A DNA stretch of 64,000 nt from Micrococcus porci (GCF_020097155.1 NZ_CP083691.1:620001-684000); one strand, 5' to 3'; positions 48,677 to 58,083 are shown, numbered from the stretch's first letter. The notes: a model not told the origin generated them from the letters alone. Numbers and translations are program-made.

Positions 48677-50865
48677 CAGATCTCCTGGGCATAGTCGGGC
48701 CAGGGTTCGAAGAGTCCGGCGAGCCCGTTGGTGGCGGTACGGTCCGGCATCGCATCCGGCGGGACGAGACGGAGGTGCCGTCCGCCGTGTTCAAGGTCGG
48801 TGGGGGCCTCCGGGGTGGTGAGGCGGTGGGCGAGGGCGGCTTCGTCGTGGTCGCGTCGGGCTTGGTCGAAGCGCATGCGGGAGGCGGCCATCGTGGTGGT
48901 CCACGTCTCGTCGGCTCGGGTGTGGGCCAGGTGCCCGATCTCTTCGATGAGCTGGCGGTCGATGAGCGCGCCGGTCAGAGCCTTGGGCCCGCCGCGGGCC
49001 CGGATGCGCCGGCGGGCCTCGTCTCGGACGACGTCGGTCAGGGGTGCGTGCAAGAGGTGACGGTTGCGCCAGGGGATCTCGTGGATACGGTCAGTGTCCG
49101 GGTGGCGGAACCAGAGCCGGGTGGCGTCCCTGGGGTCGTAGTGGAACGGGACCTTGGCGTCCTCGTCGCGGAACCGACCGGGGATCTTGCTTCGGAACTC
49201 ATCCAGGACGGCCGCGTCGTAGGTCATGTTCTTGTACTCGACGCCGGCATGGCCGGGGGTGAGCCACCGGGTGGGCAGGAACTGGTAGATCAGATCCGGG
49301 TGCTGGGGGACGTGGATCCGGCCGGTGGTGGCCAGGATCCAGTCGAACATCTCCAGCGGGGAGATATTCACCTCGGGTGCCCCGGGCAGGGTCAGTCCGG
49401 TGTGGGGGCGGCGGTGGTAGTCCAGGGCGATGAACTGCCGCAGCCGCCGCTCGAGGTCGGCTGCGGTGAGCAGGGGTGCCTCGGCCACGACGCCGGTCCA
49501 GCTGCCACGTTCGGAGACGTTCCGGCCCTTGTAGCCGGGCAGCTGCTGGTAGAAGCGCTGCAGGGTCTCGTGGAAGCGTTCGATGTGCGGATTGTCCGTA
49601 GGGCGGGTGCCGCGAGAGTGGCTCAACGTGATCGACCAGTGCAGGGCGAGCCGGCGCAGCTGTTCGCTGCGGAAGATCGATCCGTTGTCCATGCGAAGGT
49701 GGGTGGGCGTCATCGCGGGGATCGCATGTTCACCCAACCCACTGGCGGGGTCATTGGCCAGTGGGGAAGCCTGCTCGGGCAGTTGGAGCGAGGTCGGGAC
49801 CCCGCACCATCGCCAGTCACTGGCGCCGTCCTGATCGATGAGCATCGACTGCGGCCGCATCGCGTCGTAGAGCAGCAGGGCGACCTCGGTGGCGCTGACC
49901 GACTTGGGGAACACCCGGACGGCGACGATGACTCGTGCCGGGACGCTCATGATGGTGGCGATCTCCACGCTCATGGGCTTGCCGGTGAACTCGTCGTAGA
50001 CGAGGTTGTCGGCGCGGGTGACGTCCGTGGCGCAGTGGCCCAGGTGGTGGAGGGCGGCACTGGCAGTGGAGGAGATCTTCCGGTGCCGGCGCGAGCGGTG
50101 CGCCCGGGTGGTCTTGCCCAGCTGCGCGAACCGGTGACTGAGGTAGTCGCTGACCAGCCGCTGGGGCAGGTGGGCGTCGGTGATGCCCTCCGCATGCATG
50201 CGGACCTGGATGCGCCGGTGGATCTCCTGCCGGTTGGTCGCGGAAGCGGACCCGTCGAACCGGGCGAACTCCTGCTCCGCGATCTTTAAGAACCTCGGGT
50301 CCAGGGCGCCGAAGCCTTGGGCGCTGCGCAGGGCGCGTCCGTCCACCAGGCCACGCAGCCCGGAAGCCTGCCACCGCCTTACCCAATGGTGCACGGCACG
50401 GGGCGTGACGCCGGGACTGTCGAGCTCACCGTCCTGGACCCGGCGCATCAACTCCCGGTCCGCGGACTTCTCGAAGCTGACCAGCCGAGCCATCGCCTCG
50501 CACTGAGCGCTCACACTGGCCTGGGAGAACGGGCCGAACGGTACGACTGGCTCATGGGGCTGCGCGAGCGAGGCCAGCCCGCTGCGGAACCCAGTGAGAA
50601 TCTCCAGGACGCACTCCATCTTGAAAATGGCGTCCTGCTGCACCTTCTCCGGCAGCTGGTCCCACCACGGGTGCAGGGCCGCATCCACGGCCTGAGCCTG
50701 CCCGTCGATCGTGGGCCGGATGATCAGGTCGGTCCAGGGGACGAGCTTGGCCGGCTCGTTGATCGTCTCCAGCTCCACGCCCAGGGCCCACATCGATTTC
50801 ACCCGGGCCGGGCCGGCGTCGGTGAGGACGCGGTCGCCGATGTTCAAGTCCACGGAGAAGTTCAT
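48676..50865 (-). CDS. tnsB: TnsB/TniA-type DDE transposase
   Basis: Protein of 729 aa from ATG at 50865, which overlaps the tnsA stop. A long N-terminal HTH-rich region (VTPRAVHHWVRRWQASGLRGL) binds ends. The rve core has the acidic region around DNLVYDEFTGKPM, then HLRMDNGSIF and HIERFHETLQRFYQQLPG. A Mu-type C-terminal beta domain follows. It performs the 3' strand cleavage and joining of transposition. Confidence 0.87.
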   Translation of the reverse strand: MNFSVDLNIGDRVLTDAGPARVKSMWALGVELETINEPAKLVPWTDLIIRPTIDGQAQAVDAALHPWWDQLPEKVQQDAIFKMECVLEILTGFRSGLASLAQPHEPVVPFGPFSQASVSAQCEAMARLVSFEKSADRELMRRVQDGELDSPGVTPRAVHHWVRRWQASGLRGLVDGRALRSAQGFGALDPRFLKIAEQEFARFDGSASATNRQEIHRRIQVRMHAEGITDAHLPQRLVSDYLSHRFAQLGKTTRAHRSRRHRKISSTASAALHHLGHCATDVTRADNLVYDEFTGKPMSVEIATIMSVPARVIVAVRVFPKSVSATEVALLLYDAMRPQSMLIDQDGASDWRWCGVPTSLQLPEQASPLANDPASGLGEHAIPAMTPTHLRMDNGSIFRSEQLRRLALHWSITLSHSRGTRPTDNPHIERFHETLQRFYQQLPGYKGRNVSERGSWTGVVAEAPLLTAADLERRLRQFIALDYHRRPHTGLTLPGAPEVNISPLEMFDWILATTGRIHVPQHPDLIYQFLPTRWLTPGHAGVEYKNMTYDAAVLDEFRSKIPGRFRDEDAKVPFHYDPRDATRLWFRHPDTDRIHEIPWRNRHLLHAPLTDVVRDEARRRIRARGGPKALTGALIDRQLIEEIGHLAHTRADETWTTTMAASRMRFDQARRDHDEAALAHRLTTPEAPTDLEHGGRHLRLVPPDAMPDRTATNGLAGLFEPWPDYAQEI

Positions 50866-51608
50866 CTCGGCTCCCATCGCACCGGCGTGCTGGTTTTCAG
50901 GGGCCGGGTGAGATCCAGCTGCAGACGTCCGTCCCACGCCCAGTGCCACATCGCTGAGATCAGCTCCCCGGAACCGTCATCGGCGCCGAGCAAGGTCCCG
51001 ATGGTGGCGGAATTGGTGCAGGCGAGCCTCTCGAGCGTGTCCCGGAGGTCCGCATACCAGGGCATCGAGTGCCGGTAGCTGGAGAGCCAGCGCAGGTTGA
51101 TGGCGTGTACCTCGGGCAGGCCGCCGAAGAGCTCGTAAGTCCACCCGTTGTGCTCGCACACCGCGCGGGTGCACCGCGCGGCCTCCCAGAACTTGGGGTC
51201 CCGACGACCTTCCGGGCGGACGTCCCAGACCGTGACGGCCCCCTCGTGAGTGAGAGTCAGCAGGTCAGGGGTGTGCCGCCGGGTCCCGCCGCTTTGTCTG
51301 GCCCACGTCACGGTCAGCGGCTGCCCAACCAGCCTGTCCTGGGCGGGATCTCGGTCCAGGACGAGGACGAGCTCCTGCTCCAGCCCGGACTCCACTGCGA
51401 CGACGTCCGTGTTCGTGGCGCTGAATGTCTGCACGGGAACGTGTCGGCTCAGCGCGTGTGACCGCGGGGTCCGCACGGACATGATGGTGCCAAGGTCGGG
51501 CAGGGGGTCGGTGGGGTGGCAGAGGACAGGGCCCTCCGGAGTGGAGAACTCCAGATGGCTCCAGGGTGTGGCTGGTCCTCCGCCGGCGTCACCCATAAGC
51601 TGGGACAC
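50862..51608 (-). CDS. tnsA: TnsA-like endonuclease
   Basis: Protein of 248 aa with a GTG start at 51608. The central region reads VESGLEQELVLVLDRDP, RRHTPDLLTLTHEG and VTVWDVRPEGRRD. This is the E...D...(D/Q)xK-type core of TnsA nucleases that cut the 5' strand in cut-and-paste transposition, with the usual Lys replaced by Arg here. The C-terminal NLRWLSSYRH part contacts TnsC in Tn7. It is the first gene of the transposition operon, and its promoter should lie in the 420 bp upstream. Confidence 0.75.
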   Translation of the reverse strand: MSQLMGDAGGGPATPWSHLEFSTPEGPVLCHPTDPLPDLGTIMSVRTPRSHALSRHVPVQTFSATNTDVVAVESGLEQELVLVLDRDPAQDRLVGQPLTVTWARQSGGTRRHTPDLLTLTHEGAVTVWDVRPEGRRDPKFWEAARCTRAVCEHNGWTYELFGGLPEVHAINLRWLSSYRHSMPWYADLRDTLERLACTNSATIGTLLGADDGSGELISAMWHWAWDGRLQLDLTRPLKTSTPVRWEPR

Positions 51609-52034
51609 GGCGGTTCCTTCGATTCAGTTCGCGTTGTATCAGGGCCGCTACTTGGAGGGCGTGGCGGTTGCAGCCGTCGCGCCCTCCCGCGCATCTGTGA
51701 TCAGAGTCAGCTCACGCAGGCGGCCTACGCAGACGGTAACCTGCACGAGCGCGAGGCGCAACAGGATAGGTCTCATGACGCTCCGTCGCCCGGGGCTGAA
51801 CCCGGGTCAGCATTAGAGCTACATCTCTCGACCCGCCTGCCGACCATGTAGATCTCATCATCTCGCGCCCATCGACGAAGGTGACCCATGTGTATGGTTA
51901 GACACCCGAGGAACCGCTAAATTTCCCCTCGCCTTTGGGGGACTTGCGCGGATTTTTCATGAGTCATAACATGATTGCAGGTGTGCGATCACTTCCCCCG
52001 CGGATGAAACCAACTCGAAGGTGATGTAGTGCAT
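51609..52034. other. 426-bp non-coding region upstream of tnsA
   Basis: No supported gene. It includes a GC-rich hairpin CCCGGGGCTGAACCCGGG (51790-51807) and AT-richer sequence from about 51910 to 51990. The latter probably contains promoters for tnsA (leftward) or the gene at 52035 (rightward). The right end of the Tn7-like element is expected here but was not identified. Confidence 0.5.
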
Positions 52035-52478
52035 ATGTCTCATGAATGTGGTGGCGTGGGCGGGGCGAGGACCCCTTCGATCGTCCGGACTCTCGCTCGG
52101 GTGAAGCGGGGCAGCTGGGCCGAGATCGACGACGCGTTGGTGCGCGGGCTGCGACCCGCTGAACAGATGCGGTGTCTGCATCCGGACTGCACGAACATGT
52201 GCGCATGGCCGACCGACTCCAGTGCTGGCCGGCCGCAGACCTTCTGCAGCCGCAACTGCCGCCAGAACTTCGAACGCACGCGAATGCGCTTGCGGGATGA
52301 GATTGGTGTGCTCACCGAGTTGTGTAACCGAGGAGGCGCCCCGGTGGAGACGCGTCGGGCCATCGAGGTCGGTATAGCCCAACGTTCGTGGATGTTGCGT
52401 CGCTACCCCGACCTCAATCCAGAGCAGCGGCTAGGACCGGCACCCGACACGTCAGCAACGCGGCCGGGACAGCGCTGA
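52035..52478 (+). CDS. Hypothetical protein with zinc-binding Cys/His cluster
   Basis: Protein of 147 aa from ATG 52035 (an alternative ATG is 52029). The centre has CLHPDCTNMCAWP and TFCSRNCRQNFERTRMRLRDE, a Cys-rich pattern resembling short FCS-type or MYM-like zinc fingers that recognise nucleic acid. The C terminus is a helical Arg-rich tail (IAQRSWMLRRYPDLNPEQRL). It lies 30 bp before the HNH-like gene on the same strand and is probably its operon partner. The function is not recognised. Confidence 0.5.
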   Translation: MSHECGGVGGARTPSIVRTLARVKRGSWAEIDDALVRGLRPAEQMRCLHPDCTNMCAWPTDSSAGRPQTFCSRNCRQNFERTRMRLRDEIGVLTELCNRGGAPVETRRAIEVGIAQRSWMLRRYPDLNPEQRLGPAPDTSATRPGQR

Positions 52479-53197
52479 GTAGCGAAGATGAGAAAGACGC
52501 GGTGAACATGAATGCATCCGGTCTGGTGGCCGACATGGGGGCATCCAAGGCGGTCCGGGCATGTGGGCTCTGCGGTGCCCAGGGAAAGATGAGCCGCACG
52601 CACGTGCCGCCGAGAGCGGCTGGCAACGACGATCGCGTGGAGCGTGCGCCAGACCGGTTTGTCGGGCAGCTCCGTGAGCCCGGCCGCTGGAACAGGGGTG
52701 GCATGTGGGTCCGCGGCCTCTGTAAGGCGTGCAACAGTCGTTGCGGTGGCGAATACGACAGGGCCTACGCCGACTTCTCCACGCAGGTGCAGCGGTTGAC
52801 GACCTTGGGTGCGCGGCGTTTGGCCATCCATCCGGGGGCCGTGCCGGACGTGAGGTTCGCCCCGGGTGCCGTGATCCGTTGTGTGCTCTATGGCATGTTC
52901 GCTCTGAACAGCGGGCTGAGCACCCGGTACCCGAGCCTTGCGCAACAGTTGGCAACGGAGGACTACCACCGTGGTTCCAGCGTGGACTGGCCTGCTGATC
53001 TCAGTTTGAGGCTGGGCCTCTCAGACCCCCGTTTCCCACGAAGTGGGTTGTTGGCCAGCAGGGTCTGGGCCGTCCGGGTGCTCGAGCGCTCTCAGGCTCA
53101 CACGTCGCTGGCTGACATCGTCTGGCCACCACTGGCATGGTCGCTGGTTTGGGCTGCCAACCCTCTGGGAGCCGTAACGGGAGAGCCGCAGATTACC

Positions 53198-54673
53198 GGC
53201 TCTTCGCCGTTGAGTGTGGGGGTGTGACGCGCCGGGGCCTGGGGTGAGGGCTCGAAAGCGCCGAGGCCCTCGATGATCAGAGGACTCTGACCTCTCCTGA
53301 TCACAAGGACCTCGACCATGCCTGAGCCTACGTTGTACTGCCGTGCGCGCGGCGACTACTGCACGTGTTGCGATCTGCTGGTCGGATTGCCCGGGCTGCA
53401 TGTGCTCACCGCCGAACGGGATGACCACGACCGGCTGGTGGTGACGGTCGAGTCCGCGCCGGAGCCGATGGGATGCCGCTCCTGCGGGGTGATCGCCCGT
53501 GGTCACGGTCGGATCGAGGTCAGCCTGGTCGACGCGCCAGCGTTCGGGCGACCGGTGCGGATCATCTGGCGCAAGCGCCGGTGGCTGTGCCCAGATCCAG
53601 CCTGCGAGGTCGGCTCGTTCATCGAGCAGGACGAGAAGGTCGCTGCACCGCGAGCGGTGCTGACGACCCGGGCGTGCCGGTGGGCGATCGAGCAGATCCG
53701 CCGAGAGCACGCCTCCGTCAACGGGATCCGCCGTCAGCTCGGGACAGGATGGCGCACGGTGTGGGACTCGATCCAACCCCTGCTGCAGGCCGCTGACGAG
53801 GACCCATCCCGCTTCGAGGGCGTCGCGATCCTCGGGGTTGACGAGCATGTCTGGCATCACGTCTCGACCAAACCCATCCATCACGGCGGGCGCGGCCCCA
53901 AAGAGCTGACCGGGATGGTCGACCTGACCCGGGACGAGGGCGGGCGCACGAGGGCGCGGTTGCTCGATCTGGTGCCGGGCCGTTCCGGCAGGGTGTACAA
54001 GGACTGGCTCGACCAGCGCGGCGACGCCTTCCGAGCCCGGATCGAGGTGGCGACCCTGGACCCGTTCCATGGGTACAAGAACGCCATCGATGACCAGCTC
54101 GAGGACGCCCGCTCGGTCCTGGACGCCTTCCATGTGGTCAAGCTGGCCACCACTGTCGTCGATGATGTCCGCCGGCGGGTTCAGCAGCAGATCCACGGCC
54201 ACCGCGGCCGCAAGAGCGATCCGCTGTACCGGGTCCGCAACGTCCTGCGCGCCGGCGCGGAGAATCTCACCGATCGGCAACGCGATCGGCTCGAGACGGC
54301 CTGGGCCGCTCACGAGCAACACATCGAGGTCGAAATCGCGTGGTTGTGCGCCCAGAAGGTTCGCTCCGCCTACCGTCAGGGCACTCATGCCGCCGGGCGA
54401 GCAGTCGCCGAGAAGATCCTCGCCACCTTCACCTCGTGTCCGATCCCCGAGGTCGCACGGCTGGGCAAGACCCTGAACAGATGGCGCCGCGAGTTCCTCG
54501 GCTACTTCGACACCAACGGCGCCAGCAACGGCGGCACTGAAGCCATCAATGGACTCATCGAACTCCACCGACGCATCGCCCGAGGCTTCCGCAACCGGGA
54601 CAACTACCGCCTCCGGATGCTCCTCATCGGCGGCGGGTTAGACATGACACACCACACTCAACGGTGAAGAGCC
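53198..54673 (+). mobile_element. ISL3-family element, copy 2
   Basis: A 1476-bp element, same length and ends as copy 1 but in opposite orientation, with 8-bp duplication AGATTACC (53190-53197, 54674-54681). It interrupts the HNH-like gene. The transposase product appears identical to that of copy 1, so at least one of the two transpositions was recent. Confidence 0.93.
53318..54667 (+). CDS. ISL3-family transposase (copy 2)
   Basis: Protein of 449 aa, same sequence and motifs as the product of 41249-42598 (zinc-finger N terminus, VDEHVWHH, TLDPFHGYKNAI, GGTEAINGLIE). Intact. It ends 6 bases before the end of the IS. Confidence 0.93.
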   Translation: MPEPTLYCRARGDYCTCCDLLVGLPGLHVLTAERDDHDRLVVTVESAPEPMGCRSCGVIARGHGRIEVSLVDAPAFGRPVRIIWRKRRWLCPDPACEVGSFIEQDEKVAAPRAVLTTRACRWAIEQIRREHASVNGIRRQLGTGWRTVWDSIQPLLQAADEDPSRFEGVAILGVDEHVWHHVSTKPIHHGGRGPKELTGMVDLTRDEGGRTRARLLDLVPGRSGRVYKDWLDQRGDAFRARIEVATLDPFHGYKNAIDDQLEDARSVLDAFHVVKLATTVVDDVRRRVQQQIHGHRGRKSDPLYRVRNVLRAGAENLTDRQRDRLETAWAAHEQHIEVEIAWLCAQKVRSAYRQGTHAAGRAVAEKILATFTSCPIPEVARLGKTLNRWRREFLGYFDTNGASNGGTEAINGLIELHRRIARGFRNRDNYRLRMLLIGGGLDMTHHTQR

Positions 54674-54988
54674 AGATTACCGAGCACCTCCCTGACGTGA
54701 GTGAGTGGCTCACCTATGGGCCTCACCGAGACTCCGTTGACCTTCGGAACCTGGTCACTCACCTTCCGTACGCGACACACCCACTTCTCACGGGCGACGA
54801 CACCTGGATCGAGATGTACCCGGATAGGGAAAGCGAAGACCGGGCGATCACGGTCTTTGGTCGGAAAGCCTTTTAGCGATTGTGGCCTGAGGTGGTGAAC
54901 GAGGCGGTGTAGCTAGGTTCTGCCTGCCGTCGCTACAGGTGCGTCAAGGTCGAGGGCGTATCTCTAAAGGCGCTCCAAACGAGGGGTG

Positions 54989-55110
54989 TCAGTCGATCAC
55001 GGTGGCTGCCGCTTCGACTTCCACGAGCTGGCGGTCGTACCCAAGTGCGGCAACTCCGATCAGCGTTCCCAGGGGCGTGAGCACCCGACCGTGCCGATGG
55101 GCGCGCGTTC
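54989..55110 (-). pseudogene. RidA-family C-terminal fragment
   Basis: On the - strand the frame ending TGA at 54989 encodes VLTPLGTLIGVAALGYDRQL followed by VEVEAAATVID. This is the typical last 30 residues of RidA/YjgF imine deaminases. No matching N-terminal part is present upstream, so it is a remnant of an older gene. Confidence 0.6.
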
Positions 55111-55142
55111 GCAGACAGGTGGACTTCTACCCGTTCAGCTCA

Positions 55143-55988
55143 TCACTCGGGGTACAGACGCCCGAGGTGGGCATGTCCGAGTGCTTCGAAGTCCTCGTCG
55201 CGCACTTTGAATGCCCAGGCGGCCGTTCCGACCGCCTCCGCGACATTCGTGCGTCGCCACATGTCGGGATCTCGCGGATCACGTCCGTAACCGGCAACGA
55301 CGGCCGCCTCGAGTTCGGGATTGCGCAGGAAGTCCTGGCGACCGAGCCGTACGAAGTCCTCCTCGGGCGTCCTCAGATCGGCGCGGCCCAGGTCGATGAC
55401 CCGCAGGACACCGTGATCGTCGAGCCAGTTGCGCGGCTGCCAGTCCCCATGAGTGGGGACGACCGTTGCACCCCCAACTGGCCAGCCAGCGACCTCCTGA
55501 CGCACCTGCTCTGCAATCCGGGGATGGATGCGGTGCGGCATGGAGAGGAAACGCAAGGTTCGGTCGCGCAGGCGAGCATTCCACGTGGGGTCAGCCGTGG
55601 CGTACTGGTCGTGGAAAACGGCGCTCAACCGACCAGCCTGTTCGTAGATGCCGGGGTCGTCCTGGGCGGGCGTTCCCTCGACGAGTTGCCCTTCCAGATA
55701 GGTGGTGATGAGTACGCGGGCTCGTTCGTCAGCGGCGATCATGCGGGCTGCGCTTCCTGTCGCACGCCATGGGGCGGCCCATTCCCGGTGGCCGCGAATC
55801 TCGCGAGCGATGTGGCCATTCGACGGGCCGCCTGCCTTCACGATCACGCGGCACGGCCCAGCCACCACTTCCAAGACCACGGTATCAGTTTGTCCCCAGG
55901 AGTGATCGGCGACCACACGGCCGCCCTTCACGTGCGCCTCGACAAATTGCCGCTGATCAGCATCCAGCGCGTCCAGCCCTACAGCCAT
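55143..55988 (-). CDS. Aminoglycoside-phosphotransferase-fold (APH) kinase
   Basis: Protein of 281 aa from ATG 55988, with GGGAGGGG as ribosome binding site. A longer frame to 56027 lacks one. The kinase motifs are VVPTHGDWQPRNWL (catalytic HGD...N, about residues 175-188) and VIDLGRADLRTPEEDF (metal-binding Asp, about 196-211). The N-lobe has VIVKAGG with the ATP-binding lysine. The family includes antibiotic kinases, choline kinases and others. The substrate is unknown, and a resistance role is possible given the adjacent mobile elements. Confidence 0.75.
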   Translation of the reverse strand: MAVGLDALDADQRQFVEAHVKGGRVVADHSWGQTDTVVLEVVAGPCRVIVKAGGPSNGHIAREIRGHREWAAPWRATGSAARMIAADERARVLITTYLEGQLVEGTPAQDDPGIYEQAGRLSAVFHDQYATADPTWNARLRDRTLRFLSMPHRIHPRIAEQVRQEVAGWPVGGATVVPTHGDWQPRNWLDDHGVLRVIDLGRADLRTPEEDFVRLGRQDFLRNPELEAAVVAGYGRDPRDPDMWRRTNVAEAVGTAAWAFKVRDEDFEALGHAHLGRLYPE

Positions 55989-56100
55989 GTGCCCCTCCCA
56001 TTCACCAGGTTGAGTCTGCCCGAACATGCCGGGGTCGCATCTCCCCGACTCACCCTCATGCCGCCTTTCTGGCGACCCATGGGAAGCCAGTGGCGCCTAG

Positions 56101-57026
56101 GCCGTGTTGCTAAAGGGTGCTCGTGGGCACGCGGGTGATCCTTGTGTTCGTGGCGCGTGTGGAGATCTCTGATGATGCTTGGGCTGTGATCGGCCCATTG
56201 TTTCCGGCCGTGGGCACGACTGGCCGTCCGCCGGTCGACCGTCGCGCGGTGGCCGAGGCGACGGCGTGGCGGTTCCGGACGGGATCGCCGTGGCGGGAGG
56301 TGCCCGAGCGGTTCGGGAACTGGAACACGATCTACAAGAACTTCAACCGGTGGGCCGAGCAGGGCGTCTGGACTCGGGTGCTGGAGGCGGTGCAGTCCTT
56401 CACGCATCAGCGTGGAGAGTTGGACTGGGTGACTTCGATCGACTCCACGATCGTGCGCGTGCATCAGCACGGCGCGACCCTTCCCCGAACCACAGGGGGA
56501 TCCGCCGAACTACAAGAAGTACGGCGAGGAACCGCCTGATCACTCGATCGGTCGCTCTCGAGGCGGGTTGACGACCAAGATCCACCTCGTCTGCGACGGA
56601 AAGGGGAGAACCCTGGCGTTCGTCCTCACGGGAGGACAGGTCGCCGACACGAGCATGTTCCCCGACACGATCGACGAGATCCGTGTCGTCGGCGTGAAAG
56701 GACGCCCCAGGACCCGTCCGGAACGGGTTATCGCCGACAAGGGCTACCCGTCGAAGAAGAACCGAGCCTGGCTACGCCAGCGAGGAATCGCCACGACCAT
56801 TCCTGAACGCGACGACCAGATCGCGCACCGTCGCAAGAAGCCCGGCCGGCCGATCGACTTCGGGCGCGATCAGAAACGACGCTACAAAGGCCGTAACGCC
56901 GTCGAGCGCTGCTTCAACAAGCTCAAGCAGTGGCGCGGAATCGCGGCCCGATCAGACAAGACCCCCCGGAACTTCCACGCCGGGCTCAGCCTCGCAGCCA
57001 CCCTCCAATGGGTTTAGCAACACGGC
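56101..57026 (+). mobile_element. IS5-family element of a second type
   Basis: A 926-bp element with 14-bp perfect inverted ends GCCGTGTTGCTAAA and TTTAGCAACACGGC, flanked by CTAG (56097-56100 and 57027-57030). Its right CTAG is also the left target of the 6-kb transposon that follows. The transposase differs clearly from the copies at 31838 and 35030. Confidence 0.9.
56117..57017 (+). CDS. IS5-family transposase, two frames joined by +1 frameshift
   Basis: orfA 56117-56539 (GTG start, SDDAWAVIGPLFP, FRTGSPWREVPERFGNW, SIDSTIVRVHQHGA). orfB continues in the +1 frame after a GGGGG tract near 56497 (NYKKYGEEPPDHSIGRSRGG, then VCDGKGRTLAFVLTGGQ, IADKGYPSKKNR, RYKGRNAVERCFNKLKQWRG) to TAG at 57015-57017. 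Both halves are free of stops, so the element could be active through programmed frameshifting. Confidence 0.83.
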
Positions 57027-58013
57027 CTAGGTGTACTGCTCGGGGACGTTGATCAATCGTGAGAACGGCGGCTGGTTGCTGCAGGCCGTGTGGGGGCGAT
57101 GCTGGTTGTACTGGTGGAGCCAGCCGGAGAGGGCGCCTCGGCGTTCGGCCTCGCTGGTGTAGCAGCGGGCGTAGGCCCACCCGTCGGCCATTGTCCGGTG
57201 GAACCGCTCGACCTTCCCGTTGGTCTGCGGCCGGTACGGGCGAGTCCGCTTCGGGGTGATCGACAGGGCCTCGCAGGTGTCCCGCCACAGGTGTGAGCGG
57301 TAGGCGCCGCCGTTGTCCGACAACACACGCTCGATCGTGACACCGAGGTCGGCGAACCACTCCACAGCGCGGTGCAGGACGGCGACAGCCGTGATGGCGG
57401 TCTCGTCATCGTGGACCTCCGTGTATGCCACGCGGGAGTGGTCGTCGATGACGGTGTGGACGAACGCGTACCCGAGCTTCGGCCCGCCGTACTGATTGCG
57501 TGGCTTGTCGGGGGTGGCGGCGCGGTTGCGTCCGCCTTGGAGTCGTCCGACGTACCGCCACCCGCCACCGTCGGGGATGTTCCCGAGCTTCTTCACGTCC
57601 ACGTGCACCAGCGACCCAGGGTGTGGATGTTCGTACCGTCGGATCGGTTCGCCCGTGGCCCGGTCGACGTACGACAGCCGGTTCATGCGCGCCGTCGTGA
57701 GGATGCGGTGAACCGTCGACGGGGCGATGCCGAGCCGGGCGGCGAGCTGCACTGGCCCTTCCCGCAGCCGCATTCGCAGGCTCACGCACCGCTTCGCCAC
57801 CACTCGCGGGGTTCTGTTGGGGGACGACTTCGGGCGCGAAGAGCGGTCGGACATGGGCTCGCCGGATAGATAACGGTCGACCCAGCGCTTCACCGTGGGC
57901 CAGGAGACCTGGAAGCGGGCGGCGGCCTCGCTGATCGGCCACCCGTCGTCGACGACGAGGCGGGCGACCTTGAGGCGATGGCGGGGTGTCAGTGCCGCAT
58001 CCGCGTGTGACAT
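57027..58013 (-). CDS. IS481-family transposase of the 6-kb transposon
   Basis: Protein of 328 aa from ATG 58013 (MSHADAALTPRHRLKVARL). The HTH segment is PISEAAARFQVSWPTVKRW. The rve core has HVDVKKLGNIPDGGG, VLSDNGGAYRSH and PQTNGKVERFHRT. It is clearly related to, but distinct from, the transposases of copies 1-3. The TAG stop (57029-57027) comes from the CCTAGG target, as in those copies. It is the likely source of transposase for the Abi cassette. Confidence 0.88.
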   Translation of the reverse strand: MSHADAALTPRHRLKVARLVVDDGWPISEAAARFQVSWPTVKRWVDRYLSGEPMSDRSSRPKSSPNRTPRVVAKRCVSLRMRLREGPVQLAARLGIAPSTVHRILTTARMNRLSYVDRATGEPIRRYEHPHPGSLVHVDVKKLGNIPDGGGWRYVGRLQGGRNRAATPDKPRNQYGGPKLGYAFVHTVIDDHSRVAYTEVHDDETAITAVAVLHRAVEWFADLGVTIERVLSDNGGAYRSHLWRDTCEALSITPKRTRPYRPQTNGKVERFHRTMADGWAYARCYTSEAERRGALSGWLHQYNQHRPHTACSNQPPFSRLINVPEQYT

Positions 58014-58083
58014 TGGATTCCTTGCTGGGGTAGGCATCGTTCGGGTGAGGGCGTCAAGCGTGAGGAGCAGTCCCCTCGGCGGG

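Larger units (their letters stand above)
44597..51608 (-). mobile_element. Tn7-like transposon core (tnsA-tnsB-tnsC-tniQ-tniQ-wHTH)
   Basis: Genes run leftward in the Tn7 order from tnsA at 51608. Each of the four junctions tnsA/B, B/C, C/tniQ and tniQ/tniQ is a 4-base start-stop overlap. No CRISPR array or cas gene is present. The true ends are not identified, so cargo could extend on the left into the defence genes. The coordinates given cover the genes only. Confidence 0.75.
52508..54876 (+). pseudogene. HNH-like zinc-finger gene split by ISL3
   Basis: The 5' part is 52508-53197 and the 3' part 54682-54876. Removing the ISL3 copy and one AGATTACC duplication restores CAG-ATT-ACC-GAG in frame, giving a 294-aa protein. 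The N terminus has an HNH-type zinc site: C19-x2-C22, H32 in SRTHVPP, and GLCKACN with C72, C75 and N76. The middle and end are unassigned (a WLTYGPHRDSV segment lies in the 3' part). Genes of this pattern occur in defence neighbourhoods; a nuclease role is inference. The start ATG 52508 is chosen for its position after the previous gene. Confidence 0.7.

Noticed and set aside
51778..51876. tRNA-like sequence on the - strand with a 7-bp acceptor-like pairing and a GTTCA T-loop-like hairpin
   Set aside because: The T-loop lacks the conserved A58, the stem pairs best with a 6-base loop, the total length is about 98 bases and no proper anticodon arm fits. I treat it as a GC hairpin.
44470..52030. 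Possible matched ends of the Tn7-like transposon (shared ACGCTCCGTC near 44518 and 51778)
   Set aside because: The shared 10-mer is in the same orientation rather than inverted, is not at a TGT/ACA end, and has no flanking 5-bp duplication.
52388..53227. Reading 52388-53227 as a complete 279-aa gene
   Set aside because: Its last residues are encoded by the end of ISL3 copy 2. The 8-bp duplication and frame restoration show the gene is interrupted.
56540..56740. Small - strand ORFs inside the IS5-family element at 56101
   Set aside because: They overlap the transposase frames, lack ribosome binding sites and have no recognisable sequence.
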